Source: Chryseobacterium sp. GVT01B (GTDB lineage Bacteria > Bacteroidota > Bacteroidia > Flavobacteriales > Weeksellaceae). From it: a stretch of DNA of 64,000 nucleotides. The stretch covers positions 62,001 to 126,000 of the forward strand of contig NZ_JAHXYI010000007.1 of the NCBI RefSeq assembly GCF_019970045.1, given 5' to 3'. Positions 1 through 10,612 of the stretch are shown piece by piece. Below the pieces are notes generated by a model that ran no database searches, had not been told where the DNA came from, and saw nothing but the letters and a program-made list of their open reading frames with translations. The position numbers and the translations under genes were made by a program. Numbering within the stretch: the first letter of the stretch is position 1; every line of letters begins with the position of its first letter.

Positions 1-1698
1 AGAAAAACGTTCTTCAATCATATACATTTCATCACCGTAATTCTCGTTATATCTACCCAAAGCTTGTTGCTTAGGAATATAATACAGTTTTGGATTGCTA
101 TGTAAAATATTCAGTTTCTCTGACATATTTCCAATCGTAAATGGAGTAAACGGATGATTGGTAGTATAAAAATCTAATAGGAATTTTTCAGGAAAGGTAT
201 CAGTGAGCTCTTCACCCAATGTACTCTTTGTGAAGGCCATATTGTTAAGAAAACGGATAGCGCTTTTTTTCACTCCACGCATCACAAATTCCTGTCCGTC
301 TGCTGATTTCAGTCGTAAGCTGTTGGACTGGTTTCCTCCACCTTCTCTGAAAGGGGTGTATCCGCCGTTTAATTCTGAAAGATTAGCCGTTGGAGCTTCA
401 ATCGGGATTCCGTAATAATTTCTGTAGTGATCTCCCCAAAGCCAGCGGTAAAATTTCCCTTTTTGAGTAAGCTGTACCGGGTAGATGGTTGAGGAAAATG
501 TCTGTGGAAAAGAATTCGGAAAATTATTAACAAATACATCCGGCTTGGAAATTACTGAGATATGTGTCAGCTTTTGAAGCTTTGCATCTTTTGTAGAAAA
601 ATATTCTACGTCCGTACTTTCGTCTTTTCTAAAATTTAAAACCGCAAAACCGCTGCCCCCGTAAGAAAAATCAGTTTTTTCTATAATGGTAGAGGGATCT
701 GTTTTAGAACCAGCACCACTGATGATTTGTCTTATGTTTTCATCCTCATGATATTGAAGATTATGATCATGCCCGGAAACGAAAATAATATTTTCCTTAT
801 CCTGAACGATACTTTTCAGTCTGTTGGCCAGATCCGCGTAATGCTGGTTATTGATATCTTCAGGACTGGCTCCTGAGGAACTTCTTAAAATATTGATTAA
901 GCTTGCAACACCAGGAACAGGAATCTTACTTTTTAAAGGAAAAAGATGTGATTTTGCAGAATTAAAGCCTGCATGGGTTCCACTGCTGATAATGGGATGG
1001 TGTAACGCAACAATGATTTTTTTACCCTGATTTTTGATAATGAGATCTTTAAATTCATCAAAAAAATTCTCGCGGGTTTTGATATTACAGTTTTTATTGA
1101 TTCCGGGATAATTGTCCCAGTTTGCAATCACCCATTCCGTATCAATAGCAATAAGCTTAATATCTTTAGAGACGTTGATATCATCAATAGGGCATCCGTT
1201 TTTAGGCAGAAAAGCTTTTTTGTCGTCGAGGTATTTTTTTACCAGCTCTTCCTGGGTGTTTAATCCTTCCAGGCCGTTATACCAGTCGTGATTTCCGGGA
1301 ATTACCAATGTTTTACCCTTGAAATTTTTGGTGATGGCAAGTTGATTCTCCAGTTTTTCTTTAGCTGAGGCATACTCTTTATCTGTTTCTTTGGGCATGC
1401 CGTTAGGGTAGATATTATCTCCCAAAAAGATCAGCATAGAGTTGCTATCTGCAGAATCCAGTTTGCTTTTCAGTAAACTAAGTGTTTTTTGTGCCTGAGG
1501 TTCATCTGCATTTCCTGCATCTCCAATCAGAAAAAGTTTAAAATCATTTTCAGATTTTATCTCAGAATCTTTTACTTCAAATAAGTTTTTGCCCTTTTGT
1601 ACGTTATATGTAGCACAGGAATAAAGTGCTCCTGCGGACATTACAGTTCGAAGAACAATAGAAGTATTTTTTAGATGAGTTTTAAAGGATAAATTCAT
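1..1698 (-). CDS. Secreted lipoprotein metallophosphoesterase (partial, 3' end outside window)
   Basis: Calcineurin-like phosphoesterase of unknown substrate, predicted to be exported and lipid-anchored. 566 codons lie in the window with no stop before the left edge. The N terminus has a hydrophobic stretch ending in a lipobox (LYSC, Cys28). Metal-binding motifs appear in order: GDAG (about 59-62), GDNIYPNG (93-100), GNHDW (135-139), then ALHHP and GHDHN. This is the usual metallophosphatase set. The start is the ATG at 1698, only 26 bp from the divergent HD gene, so the two promoters must overlap. The C-terminal part beyond the catalytic domain is long and I do not recognise it. Confidence 0.88.
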   Translation of the reverse strand, partial: MNLSFKTHLKNTSIVLRTVMSAGALYSCATYNVQKGKNLFEVKDSEIKSENDFKLFLIGDAGNADEPQAQKTLSLLKSKLDSADSNSMLIFLGDNIYPNGMPKETDKEYASAKEKLENQLAITKNFKGKTLVIPGNHDWYNGLEGLNTQEELVKKYLDDKKAFLPKNGCPIDDINVSKDIKLIAIDTEWVIANWDNYPGINKNCNIKTRENFFDEFKDLIIKNQGKKIIVALHHPIISSGTHAGFNSAKSHLFPLKSKIPVPGVASLINILRSSSGASPEDINNQHYADLANRLKSIVQDKENIIFVSGHDHNLQYHEDENIRQIISGAGSKTDPSTIIEKTDFSYGGSGFAVLNFRKDESTDVEYFSTKDAKLQKLTHISVISKPDVFVNNFPNSFPQTFSSTIYPVQLTQKGKFYRWLWGDHYRNYYGIPIEAPTANLSELNGGYTPFREGGGNQSNSLRLKSADGQEFVMRGVKKSAIRFLNNMAFTKSTLGEELTDTFPEKFLLDFYTTNHPFTPFTIGNMSEKLNILHSNPKLYYIPKQQALGRYNENYGDEMYMIEERFS

Positions 1699-1724
1699 AA
1701 ATTTACATTAACAAAATTTCAGGA

Positions 1725-2900
1725 ATGAGCATTCTACAAAAAGCTAAAAATTATGTTGAAATCTTATTCAAAGATAAGTTATCTTCAGTATATTTTTATC
1801 ATAATTTTATCCATACTGCCTATACGGTCAATAAGGCTGAGGAAATCATGAAAAACACCCCTGTTTCTGAAGAGGATCAGGAGAAAGTACTCGTAGCATT
1901 ATGGTTTCATGATACCGGGTATATAGAATGTGCGCTGAACCATGAAGAGAGGAGTGTGGAGGTGATGAAAGCCTTTTTACAGCAGGAAAATTATCCGGAA
2001 AATTATATCGCGGATGTTGAAAAACTGATTCTGGCAACGAAAATACACTATGAACCTCAGAATTTGCTGGAAAAAATTGTGAAAGATGCAGATTTCAGTC
2101 ATTTTGCAGGTCATGATTATAATGATATTTCCGATGCTTTAAGAAAAGAATGGGAGCTGACGAATGTAAAATGTTTTTCCAATGAAGAATGGAATGCCGG
2201 AAATCTTGATATGCTGAAAAATAAGCATACTTTTTACACGGATTATGCAAAAGAAAACTGGGAACCCCTGAAAAAGAAAAACATTAAAAAGATCGAAAAG
2301 AAGCTGGAAAAAGAAGAAGAGAAAAAAGAGGTAAAAAAGGAAAGCTCAGAGGGCAAAAAAGAAAAGGAAAAGTCAGATAGAAGTGTAGATACTTTATTCA
2401 GAGTAACCCTTAACAATCATACGAGACTTAGCGATATTGCAGATAGTAAAGCCAATATCCTTTTATCAGTAAACGCAATTATTATCTCAGTTTGTCTTTC
2501 TGTACTGGTTCCGAAGCTGGATGCTCCTAAGAATTCACATCTGATTCTTCCGAGTTTCATTTTGCTGTTATCCAGTGTATTTACAATCATATTTGCTATT
2601 TTATCTACAAAACCGAATGTGACCAAAACTACGTTTACTCCTCAGGATATTGCCAACAGAAAAGTAAATCTTTTGTTCTTTGGAAACTTTCAGCAGATGT
2701 TGTTTGATGATTACAACAATGCAATGAAAGACCTTATCAAAGACAGAGACTATATCTACGATTCTATGGTAAAAGATCTGTATTATCTGGGGAAAGTTCT
2801 GGACAGGAAGTACAAGCTTTTATCCATTACCTATAAGATCTTTATGGCAGGGATTATTATTTCTGTTCTGTCTTTTGGAGCAGCATTTCTTAGTCTTTAA
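1725..2900 (+). CDS. HD-domain protein fused to a Pycsar-effector-like (PycTM/DUF5706) membrane module
   Basis: 391 residues. The N-terminal part is an HD phosphohydrolase domain with His26/His30, the HD pair at 62-63 (LWFHDTGY), a later His in ATKIHYEP and an Asp in KDADFSHF. A very charged Lys/Glu linker (about 190-225) follows. The C-terminal part has the ADSKANILLSVNA signature followed by two hydrophobic helices (about 245-292) and a last helix at 370-390. That part matches the PycTM family of Pycsar effectors, membrane proteins triggered by cyclic nucleotides. A fused HD domain could hydrolyse a nucleotide signal (inference). No cyclase gene adjoins it, so a housekeeping role is equally possible. 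Confidence 0.8.
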   Translation: MSILQKAKNYVEILFKDKLSSVYFYHNFIHTAYTVNKAEEIMKNTPVSEEDQEKVLVALWFHDTGYIECALNHEERSVEVMKAFLQQENYPENYIADVEKLILATKIHYEPQNLLEKIVKDADFSHFAGHDYNDISDALRKEWELTNVKCFSNEEWNAGNLDMLKNKHTFYTDYAKENWEPLKKKNIKKIEKKLEKEEEKKEVKKESSEGKKEKEKSDRSVDTLFRVTLNNHTRLSDIADSKANILLSVNAIIISVCLSVLVPKLDAPKNSHLILPSFILLLSSVFTIIFAILSTKPNVTKTTFTPQDIANRKVNLLFFGNFQQMLFDDYNNAMKDLIKDRDYIYDSMVKDLYYLGKVLDRKYKLLSITYKIFMAGIIISVLSFGAAFLSL

Positions 2901-3088
2901 TTAAAAAATGTACAGATAAGCTTTCTTAAAGAGAGCCAAAGCTATGATAAACACTCATGATATTTTTTGTGATTGATTTATCATGGCGTCATTTGCTGTA
3001 CTATGAATTTTTGTTTTTGAACAGGCCGGAATTTTGCAGACAGAATTGATAAATCTGGATGCTTATTTTGTGGATGAAAAATGATCTT

Positions 3089-5401
3089 CTATTCCTGTGG
3101 AAGCGTAAAAGAAACCCTTAGCGCCAACAACCCAGTAATTCCCTGGAGATCCTCTACCTTTAAAAACTCTATATCATGCTGTAAGACACCTTTTTTCTGA
3201 AGTTTGGAAATATAATCCAGATATTCTTTCTGGTTTTCCATTCCGAAATAAACAATGGTGATCTTTCCGGGAGCAGTGATACGTTCTGCAGAATCTTTCA
3301 CATGGGCTTTATCCAGGCGCTTTTTGATGATTTCGTAATAGGAATTGTAGGCGCCATCTACATCAAAACGTTTTTCATCCATTCTGAAACGGATGTCTAT
3401 TTTTTCATTATATACAAAGATCAGTGAAGCGATATCCAGCTGTACAGGAAGATATTTTTTGAACGACTGAAATTCAAGTTCCATTTTACAGATGGTTTTT
3501 AGCTGCCAATATCTTAGTTTGTGAACAACTTTCGAGGTGTAATGCAGTTCAGGAGCAATGGTAGAACCAATGTACAGATTATGTTCCACACCGTCAGACT
3601 TAAATCTTTCATAGTAATGTGGGAAAATTTCCTGTGCTTTTACCTGACTTTCATCCAGCATGTCTGCCAGCTTTCGGTTGACCAGCGTGATAGAATCATC
3701 AAGGTTCTTCCTGTGGTGATAGAACAGATCCGTAGTGGTAAAGATGTGTGAAAAATAGTCTTTGATTTTTGCCTTTATTTCTCTGGCGGTTCTTACTTCC
3801 AGTTTTCCCTGTAAAAAAGGATGAATTTCTTCCCTTAATAATCTCTGGAAACGTTGTTCTGTATCCGCTTTGATCTCATTGTTGATCTCATTTTCAAACA
3901 CATCCAGTGCCAATACAAATTTTTCTGAATCGGAATTGGTGAGTGTCAAAATTTCATTCAGCCATTCAATCTGCTGATTAAGATCCTGCAGCATCAGATT
4001 AAAACGTTTTTCAGAAGAAGAACGGATATCTGAAACACCAAACAACGGAGTAAGATTTTTGAATGCAATTTGCTTTAAAGTATATATTTTCCTTCCAAGC
4101 GATGCGGTAAAGTATTTTTCAGCTTCATTTCTGAACTTCCAGACCACACTGTCATGAATGGTAGTATATTCTCGCTGAATAATAGCTTCTATCTGGTAGT
4201 TTTTCTCAAAGTAGAATCTGTTCAGAGAGAAAAGAACCATATCGGTAAAGAACTCAAGTTTTTTAAGTTTTAAACCATTAAAACTTCCTGCAATAGGTGA
4301 TGTGAATTCCATGATGGCAAGGAGTTCGCCGTCTTTCATGATAGGAATTACCATGAAACTATTGACATTATTATCCTTTAGAATATTAAAGGAAGGAAGT
4401 AGCTTGACATTCTCGTCCAGGTTGTTTACATTAGAAACAACAACAGGTTTTGAATTATGATTTAAATTATCGAATGTACTCTTACGCGTCTCTTCATCAA
4501 ATGCATTGATCCAAAAATCAAGAATATGATTGGTAAGAAGACTTTCATAAATCGGAAGTTTATCCAGTTTCTGTTCCTTTTTGTTGAAAGTCATCAGCCC
4601 AAAACTGAGTTCCGGAACATCAAAATAGGATTTGAAAATTTCAGTCAGATTTTCGTTGGGATTCATATTTTCCGGATCAATTTCAATCATGCTTGATTTC
4701 AGATCAGAAAGTGCTACTTCGGAGGTACAGTCTACCAGTGAAATGATAGTGAATCCTTTCAAAATCCATGATTGTGAAGGGAAATATTTTTTCCACAGTT
4801 TAAAATCATCCAGATTTTCCAGCAGCATATCCAGCGTGTCATCGGAAGGAATTTTGGCATCCTCAGTAGGAATGATTTCTGTAAAGTCTGAATTGACCGT
4901 AATCTTATAATGCTTCATTATTCCCTGTTTGTTGGGAATGTCATAATAAAACGGAATCGTACTTTTAATATCTTTTTTGAAATAACTTTGAAGAATCAGA
5001 CAGCAGCAGAATACATAAAATTCATTATCTGAAATATTCCTCAGTTCTATTTCAAAGTCTTTTCCGGCATCTTTCAGAATATCTTTAAACCTTTCGGTAT
5101 AATTGAACGTAATGTTGGAAAGTGGAATACTGGCTGCTTTTATTTCATTTTTAGTAAGTCCGGTTGGGAAAAGGTCAGCAAGAAGCAATCTGATGAGGTC
5201 TTCATATTTTTCGAGAAGGGAAGTATCCTGAAAGCCTTCTCTGAGCTCTTTAAAATTTCTGGTGCTCTCAATCAAAGACTCTGCGTAGTTCACCCTGTAT
5301 TCCAGTCTGTCGTTATATCGGATATGCTCCAGGACATCCAAATATTTTTTGAATGATATATAAACCTGAAAAGGAGAGTCTTTTTTATAGAGATTAGCCA
5401 A
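3089..5401 (-). CDS. GAF-domain-containing protein of unknown function
   Basis: 770 residues, soluble, no signal peptide or membrane segment. A GAF-like domain is visible around residues 290-400, including a stretch reading PVVVSNVNN and later FMVIPIMKDGELLAIMEF. The rest is helical and unrecognised. The start is a TTG at 5401: the frame upstream has a stop and no ATG, and the next in-frame ATG is far inside. No kinase, cyclase or HTH domain is visible, so I cannot assign a signalling output. It is followed downstream by the convergent HD/PycTM gene and preceded by the end of the nuo operon. Confidence 0.65.
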   Translation of the reverse strand: MANLYKKDSPFQVYISFKKYLDVLEHIRYNDRLEYRVNYAESLIESTRNFKELREGFQDTSLLEKYEDLIRLLLADLFPTGLTKNEIKAASIPLSNITFNYTERFKDILKDAGKDFEIELRNISDNEFYVFCCCLILQSYFKKDIKSTIPFYYDIPNKQGIMKHYKITVNSDFTEIIPTEDAKIPSDDTLDMLLENLDDFKLWKKYFPSQSWILKGFTIISLVDCTSEVALSDLKSSMIEIDPENMNPNENLTEIFKSYFDVPELSFGLMTFNKKEQKLDKLPIYESLLTNHILDFWINAFDEETRKSTFDNLNHNSKPVVVSNVNNLDENVKLLPSFNILKDNNVNSFMVIPIMKDGELLAIMEFTSPIAGSFNGLKLKKLEFFTDMVLFSLNRFYFEKNYQIEAIIQREYTTIHDSVVWKFRNEAEKYFTASLGRKIYTLKQIAFKNLTPLFGVSDIRSSSEKRFNLMLQDLNQQIEWLNEILTLTNSDSEKFVLALDVFENEINNEIKADTEQRFQRLLREEIHPFLQGKLEVRTAREIKAKIKDYFSHIFTTTDLFYHHRKNLDDSITLVNRKLADMLDESQVKAQEIFPHYYERFKSDGVEHNLYIGSTIAPELHYTSKVVHKLRYWQLKTICKMELEFQSFKKYLPVQLDIASLIFVYNEKIDIRFRMDEKRFDVDGAYNSYYEIIKKRLDKAHVKDSAERITAPGKITIVYFGMENQKEYLDYISKLQKKGVLQHDIEFLKVEDLQGITGLLALRVSFTLPQE

Positions 5402-5620
5402 AAGCTGAAATTTAAAGTAAAGTTATGAAAAAAGCAGAATATTGGCAGGGTGAAAAATTTATTTTATTGTATATTATTCACTTGTGTCTTCGGAAATTTT
5501 GCAAGGTATTTTATAATTCATTGCTCTTTTTTGTAAAGACAGATTATTGAATTACTGATTAGTAAATTTAGATATCTTTTTTCTTCTGTTTCCGTTTTAT
5601 ATTCCAGTTATAGATAATAA

Positions 5621-5648
5621 AAAAGCACAACTGAAAAGTTGTGCTTTT
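5621..5648 (-). terminator. Intrinsic terminator of the nuo operon
   Basis: Perfect 11-bp inverted repeat (AAAAGCACAAC / GTTGTGCTTTT) with a 6-nt loop, just downstream of the nuoN stop. The minus-strand transcript ends the stem in a U-run, as in a rho-independent terminator. Confidence 0.85.
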
Positions 5649-5668
5649 GATATTTTAAAATTCAGATT

Positions 5669-7048
5669 TTACAATCCGAACATTCTTGCAAATAAATCCG
5701 GGAAAACTCCAAGGATGATAATCAAAGCAATAACAACTACTGCAATGATATTGTAAGTAAGCGTTACTTTTTCTGATGACTTGAATGTAGATTCTTTAAA
5801 GAAGAACATTGCGATAATCAGTCTTAAATAGTAAGCAATTGATAGGGCAGAACCTAATACTGCAACCAATACTAAGAAAGCTGCACCGTTCATAGCCTGG
5901 GAGAATAAAGCAAATTTCCCCATGAAACCAGCTGTTAACGGAACCCCTGCCATTGAAAGCATAGAGATTGCTGCTGCTGTTGCTAATAAAGGTTCAGTTT
6001 TTGCCAATCCTTTGAATGCTCCGAAAGAGGTTTCTCTCTTTAACTTCTCTACCCAGATCAGACACATGAAAACTCCTACTGTAGATAAAGAATAAGCAAA
6101 TAAATAAAAGGCAAGGTTATAAGTAGAAAGGCTTGTCATTCCGAAGAATACCAATCCGATATATCCTGCGTGAGAAACTGAAGAGTAAGCCAGCATTCTT
6201 TTTGCATTTGTCTGAGCAAGACCCATAACGTTTGCCAAAAGTAAAGTAATGATTAAGAATACGCCTAATACGTTGATCCATTCGTGAGTAACTCCGGTGA
6301 AACCAAGAGTCATCAATCTGAATAGCGCAAAGAATCCGGAGATTTTTACCACACTCGCCATGAAAGCTGTAATTAATGAAGGAGAACCTGCATATACATC
6401 AGGGCTCCACATGTGGAAAGGTGCTAAAGCTACTTTGAATGCCAATGCACAAAGAATAAGTAATACTCCTAAGATGAACATTACATTCCCTGAATTAGCT
6501 ACTCCAAAATCATGAATCTTGTACAGATCAAAACTTCCTGCACTTCCGTAGATGAACGCAATCCCGAACAATAAGAAACCTGTTGCAAATGCACCCATTA
6601 AGAAATATTTAATAGAAGCTTCGTTGGATCTAAGATCAGTTTTATTAGCTCCAGCCATTACATATAATGGAATAGAAAGAATCTCAACTCCCAGGAACAT
6701 CGTCACTAAGTTCTGATATCCGAAAAGGATGATTCCTCCACATAATGCAAATAGCATCAATGCATATAATTCTGACTGGTGGCTTCTGTGGTTGCTGAAT
6801 GCAAAACCTCCCAGGAAGAATAATAATAATGTTGTTACGATTGATATTTTAGTGAATAATGCGGTATTGCCACTGTACTCATACATATGCTTATAATGAT
6901 CGAAGAACGAACATTCCGGCATAAAACTTACGTACAATGCGATGATTAATCCCAAAATCCCAATGTATCTTGCGAATTTTCCTTGTTCAAAAACTCCTGA
7001 AAATAACGCAATAACTGCCGTTAGGAAAACAATAATTAAAACACTCAT
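5669..7048 (-). CDS. nuoN: NADH-quinone oxidoreductase subunit N
   Basis: Antiporter-like membrane subunit of respiratory complex I; 459 residues, about 14 hydrophobic helices. The family signature is present (LAPFHMWSPDVYAGSP near residue 215) and conserved Lys and Glu lie in the helices. It is thought to carry one of the proton-translocating half-channels. Last gene of the nuo operon, separated from nuoM by a 152-bp AT-rich spacer and followed by a strong terminator. Confidence 0.96.
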   Translation of the reverse strand: MSVLIIVFLTAVIALFSGVFEQGKFARYIGILGLIIALYVSFMPECSFFDHYKHMYEYSGNTALFTKISIVTTLLLFFLGGFAFSNHRSHQSELYALMLFALCGGIILFGYQNLVTMFLGVEILSIPLYVMAGANKTDLRSNEASIKYFLMGAFATGFLLFGIAFIYGSAGSFDLYKIHDFGVANSGNVMFILGVLLILCALAFKVALAPFHMWSPDVYAGSPSLITAFMASVVKISGFFALFRLMTLGFTGVTHEWINVLGVFLIITLLLANVMGLAQTNAKRMLAYSSVSHAGYIGLVFFGMTSLSTYNLAFYLFAYSLSTVGVFMCLIWVEKLKRETSFGAFKGLAKTEPLLATAAAISMLSMAGVPLTAGFMGKFALFSQAMNGAAFLVLVAVLGSALSIAYYLRLIIAMFFFKESTFKSSEKVTLTYNIIAVVVIALIIILGVFPDLFARMFGL

Positions 7049-7200
7049 AATATAGATTTGAGATGCGAGATTTGAAGTTTAAAGTTTCTGGTTTAGAGTT
7101 AAAAGATTCGGATTCAAAAGTCCTTGTCTCTTCTCTCTTCGTCTTTTATCTTTATTCTCTCTAATCTCTTAATTTTTTAATTTTTAAATCTTTTAATTTT

Positions 7201-8694
7201 TTAGTTAGCCATCGCCATGTAGATAAACTTCACTGAACTACTCACCATGTCGATTACCGGTTGTGGGAAAATACCTAGTAAAATCACAAAAACCGCTAAG
7301 CTTGCCAATACAGAAAACTCTACTCCTGATAAATCTTTTGCTGTACTTAAAACGGCTTCATCTCCTTCTCCAAACATTGCTTTTCCGTAGAATCTCAATA
7401 AATACACAGCACAAAGAATTACCGTAAGACCAGCAATTACTGCTGCTGTTCCGTTAAAATCATAAACAGATTTCAACAAGATAAATTCTCCAATGAATCC
7501 ATTCGTTAATGGAACTCCCATTGAACCTAATATAATGATTAGAAACAATACAGCAAACTTAGGCGCTACTTTAGCTAAACCACCCATTTGTCTGATGTCT
7601 CTTGATTTAAATCTCTTGTATAAAATATCACAACAGTAGAATAATCCCACTACGTTGATACCGTGAGCGAAAGTCTGTACCAAAGCTCCTTCAGCACCTT
7701 CAACATTGAAAGTTCCTCTTAAAGTAACTACTGCTGAAGCAAAGATACCAGCTACCATTAATCCTACGTGAGAGAAAGATGAATACGCAATGATTCTCTT
7801 CATATCCGTCTGGATAATAGCGATCAGGGCACCGTGAACAATTCCTACAATCGCAAGGATGATCACAATCTGTCCTGAGATCCCCGCTATCGGAAGTGGA
7901 GTGATTGGAAGTAAGTAACGCATTACACCGTATACTGCCATCTTAAGCATGATCCCTGATAATAACATCGATCCCTGAGTAGGAGAGTAGGTATAGGTGT
8001 CAGGCTGCCATGTATGGAAAGGGAATACCGGTAATTTCACTGCAAAAGCAAAGAAAATAAACCAGAATACCACAGTCTGCTGTACTTCGTTCAGTTGTGC
8101 ATTATATAAATCTGTTAAAGCGAATGATGCAGAGTGATTGTACACATAGATCAATCCAGCTAACATAAATAATGATCCTACGAATGTATATACGAAGAAT
8201 TTCGTAGTGAATTCAAACCTTTTATTCTCTTGTCCCCAAAGTCCGGCAATGAACCAGATCGGAATCAGGGTTACTTCCCAGAAAATGTAGAATAACAATC
8301 CGTCTAAAGAAGTGAACACTCCTACAAGGCCGAACTGCATCAACAGAATCAATCCGTAGAATGTATTTCTGTAGTTTACATTTTCGTTGAAAGATGATAA
8401 AATAATGATTGGAGCCAGAATATTGGTCAATAATAAAAGAAGCATACTCATCCCATCGATACCGAAGTGAAGAGAGCTCTTCATAAATTGTGACCAAGGA
8501 TAATTGATCTCGTGCTGCAGTACACTATCTACCGTCGGAGTAAAATCGAAATCCGAAAGTATATAAAATGTAAGAAGCATTTGTACCAATGCAATTCCCA
8601 GTGCCAAATATTTGCTGGAATTACTCTTCCATGCAAAAACTAATCCCGAACCTACTAGAGGTAATAGTAATAATGTTAATAATAAACAAGACAT
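7201..8694 (-). CDS. nuoM: NADH-quinone oxidoreductase subunit M
   Basis: Antiporter-like membrane subunit of complex I, 497 residues, many transmembrane helices. It shows the typical VFPFHTWQPDTYTYSPT segment and conserved Lys/His residues of the proton channel. It starts 2 bp after the nuoL stop, so the two are probably translationally coupled. Length is normal for the family. Confidence 0.96.
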   Translation of the reverse strand: MSCLLLTLLLLPLVGSGLVFAWKSNSSKYLALGIALVQMLLTFYILSDFDFTPTVDSVLQHEINYPWSQFMKSSLHFGIDGMSMLLLLLTNILAPIIILSSFNENVNYRNTFYGLILLMQFGLVGVFTSLDGLLFYIFWEVTLIPIWFIAGLWGQENKRFEFTTKFFVYTFVGSLFMLAGLIYVYNHSASFALTDLYNAQLNEVQQTVVFWFIFFAFAVKLPVFPFHTWQPDTYTYSPTQGSMLLSGIMLKMAVYGVMRYLLPITPLPIAGISGQIVIILAIVGIVHGALIAIIQTDMKRIIAYSSFSHVGLMVAGIFASAVVTLRGTFNVEGAEGALVQTFAHGINVVGLFYCCDILYKRFKSRDIRQMGGLAKVAPKFAVLFLIIILGSMGVPLTNGFIGEFILLKSVYDFNGTAAVIAGLTVILCAVYLLRFYGKAMFGEGDEAVLSTAKDLSGVEFSVLASLAVFVILLGIFPQPVIDMVSSSVKFIYMAMAN

Positions 8695-8696
8695 TA

Positions 8697-10610
8697 TTAT
8701 TGTAATAAAAAGTTAACAATTAATATAATTCCCACAGCTAAAGACATGATAAGAATATACGTCTCTACATTTCCGTTTTGAACACGCTTCATAGCTTTTC
8801 CGCTGTCTTCAGCACCATCACCTACAAAGTTTACAAAACGGTCTAAGATACCCTTATCAAACATCTTTCCTCCGCGTCCTAATCCTTCAACAGTTTTTAC
8901 AATCAATGCGTTGTAAAGTTCGTCAACATATAATTTCTTAGCAGAAAGCTTTTCCCATCCGGTGTAGTTTTCTTCTGCAACAGCCATCTTTTTCTTACTT
9001 ACATAAGTATTTCTAACGATGAACCATACAGAGAAGAACATAAGCACTGTAGCTGCTAATAAGATCATTTCAGTATTGAAAGGCACTCCTGAAAGAGTAG
9101 CTTCCATCTGGCTGTAGCTTTGTTCTGTAAGAACTGGCTTTAACCATTCCATCAGTTTAGCATAGTGCCCGTGACCGATGAAGTGTGGCAGGTTGATAAA
9201 ACCTCCGATTACAGAAAGGATTGCCAATACGATCAATGGTAATGTCATATTTGACGGACTTTCATGTAAGTGGTGTTTTTGTTCTTCAGTACCTCTGAAT
9301 TCTCCGTGGAATGTCAGGTAGTATAGTCTGAACATATATGTTGCAGTCATTGCCGCTAATACGAATAAGATTACCCAGTAAATAGGGTTTTTAGCGAAAG
9401 CTGCTACTAAAATTTCGTCTTTAGAGATCATCCCTGATAATAAAGGGAAACCTGAGATGGCTAATGTCCCGATAAGGAATGTAGCGTGGGTAAGAGGAAT
9501 ATATTTTTTAAGACCTCCCATGAAACGCATATCCTGTTCGTTGCTCATTGCGTGGATCACAGAACCTGCACCTAAGAATAACAAAGCTTTAAAGAATGCG
9601 TGTGTCATTACGTGGAACATCGCTGTAGTATATGCTCCAAGACCTAAAGCAATGAACATAAATCCAAGCTGTGAAACGGTAGAGTAAGCTAATACTTTTT
9701 TGATGTCGTTCTGACGAAGTGCATAGAATCCTGCCAAAGCAGCTGTTAAGAATCCGATGAATAAAATTCCTCCCTGTACTGTAGGGGCTAAAGTAAATAA
9801 GAAGTTTGATCTTACTACCAAATAGATCCCTGCCGTTACCATCGTTGCCGCGTGGATCAACGCTGATACAGGAGTAGGTCCGGCCATCGCATCCGGTAAC
9901 CATGTATATAAAGGAACCTGAGCAGATTTACCGGTAGCACCGATGAATAAACTCGCTGTGATAAAGATAATCACTGTTCCGTCCAATTCAAATTTTGAAG
10001 CGTTTTCTGCTACAGAAAGATAATCTACAGCATTGGTCTGAGAAGCAATCATAAAGATACCGATCAATAACGCAAGGTCACCAATTCTGTTCATAATGAA
10101 AGCTTTTCTTGCCGCTTTACCATATTCTTCGTTGGTATACCAGAATCCGATCAACAGGTAAGAACAAAGACCTACACCTTCCCATCCGATGAATAAGATA
10201 AGGTAGTTGCTTCCCATTACTAAAAGTAACATAGAGAAGATGAAAAGATTCAGGTAAGTAAAGAACTTATAGAATCCTTTGTCATGACTCATATATCCGA
10301 TAGAGTATAAGTGGATCAGTGAACCGATACCCGTGATGATCATTACCATCATTAAAGAAAGCTGATCAATCTGGAATCCAAAATTGATTTGAACTCCATT
10401 TACTCTAAACCATTCAAAAGCTTTTACGATTACAGGCTGGCTTTCAGAATTAAAATTCATAAAAAGACTAACAGCGATACAGAATGATCCGAAAACCATT
10501 GCCGTGGCCAAAGATCCAACCAATATTTTTGGAAGATTTTTCCCGAATAAACCGTTAATAAGAAACCCTAAAAGTGGTAAAAGTACTATTGCATATACTA
10601 GATTCTCCAT
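8697..10610 (-). CDS. nuoL: NADH-quinone oxidoreductase subunit L
   Basis: Largest antiporter-like subunit of complex I, 637 residues, with the conserved block KSAQVPLYTWLPDAMAGPTP and the following SALIHAATMVTAG. The C-terminal part includes the long lateral-helix region. It is 2 bp from nuoK and 2 bp from nuoM. Length is normal. Confidence 0.97.
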   Translation of the reverse strand: MENLVYAIVLLPLLGFLINGLFGKNLPKILVGSLATAMVFGSFCIAVSLFMNFNSESQPVIVKAFEWFRVNGVQINFGFQIDQLSLMMVMIITGIGSLIHLYSIGYMSHDKGFYKFFTYLNLFIFSMLLLVMGSNYLILFIGWEGVGLCSYLLIGFWYTNEEYGKAARKAFIMNRIGDLALLIGIFMIASQTNAVDYLSVAENASKFELDGTVIIFITASLFIGATGKSAQVPLYTWLPDAMAGPTPVSALIHAATMVTAGIYLVVRSNFLFTLAPTVQGGILFIGFLTAALAGFYALRQNDIKKVLAYSTVSQLGFMFIALGLGAYTTAMFHVMTHAFFKALLFLGAGSVIHAMSNEQDMRFMGGLKKYIPLTHATFLIGTLAISGFPLLSGMISKDEILVAAFAKNPIYWVILFVLAAMTATYMFRLYYLTFHGEFRGTEEQKHHLHESPSNMTLPLIVLAILSVIGGFINLPHFIGHGHYAKLMEWLKPVLTEQSYSQMEATLSGVPFNTEMILLAATVLMFFSVWFIVRNTYVSKKKMAVAEENYTGWEKLSAKKLYVDELYNALIVKTVEGLGRGGKMFDKGILDRFVNFVGDGAEDSGKAMKRVQNGNVETYILIMSLAVGIILIVNFLLQ

Positions 10611-10612
10611 TC

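Noticed and set aside
1725..2900. Complete Pycsar operon
   Set aside because: No adenylate/guanylate cyclase-like gene is found on either side; only the effector-like module is present.
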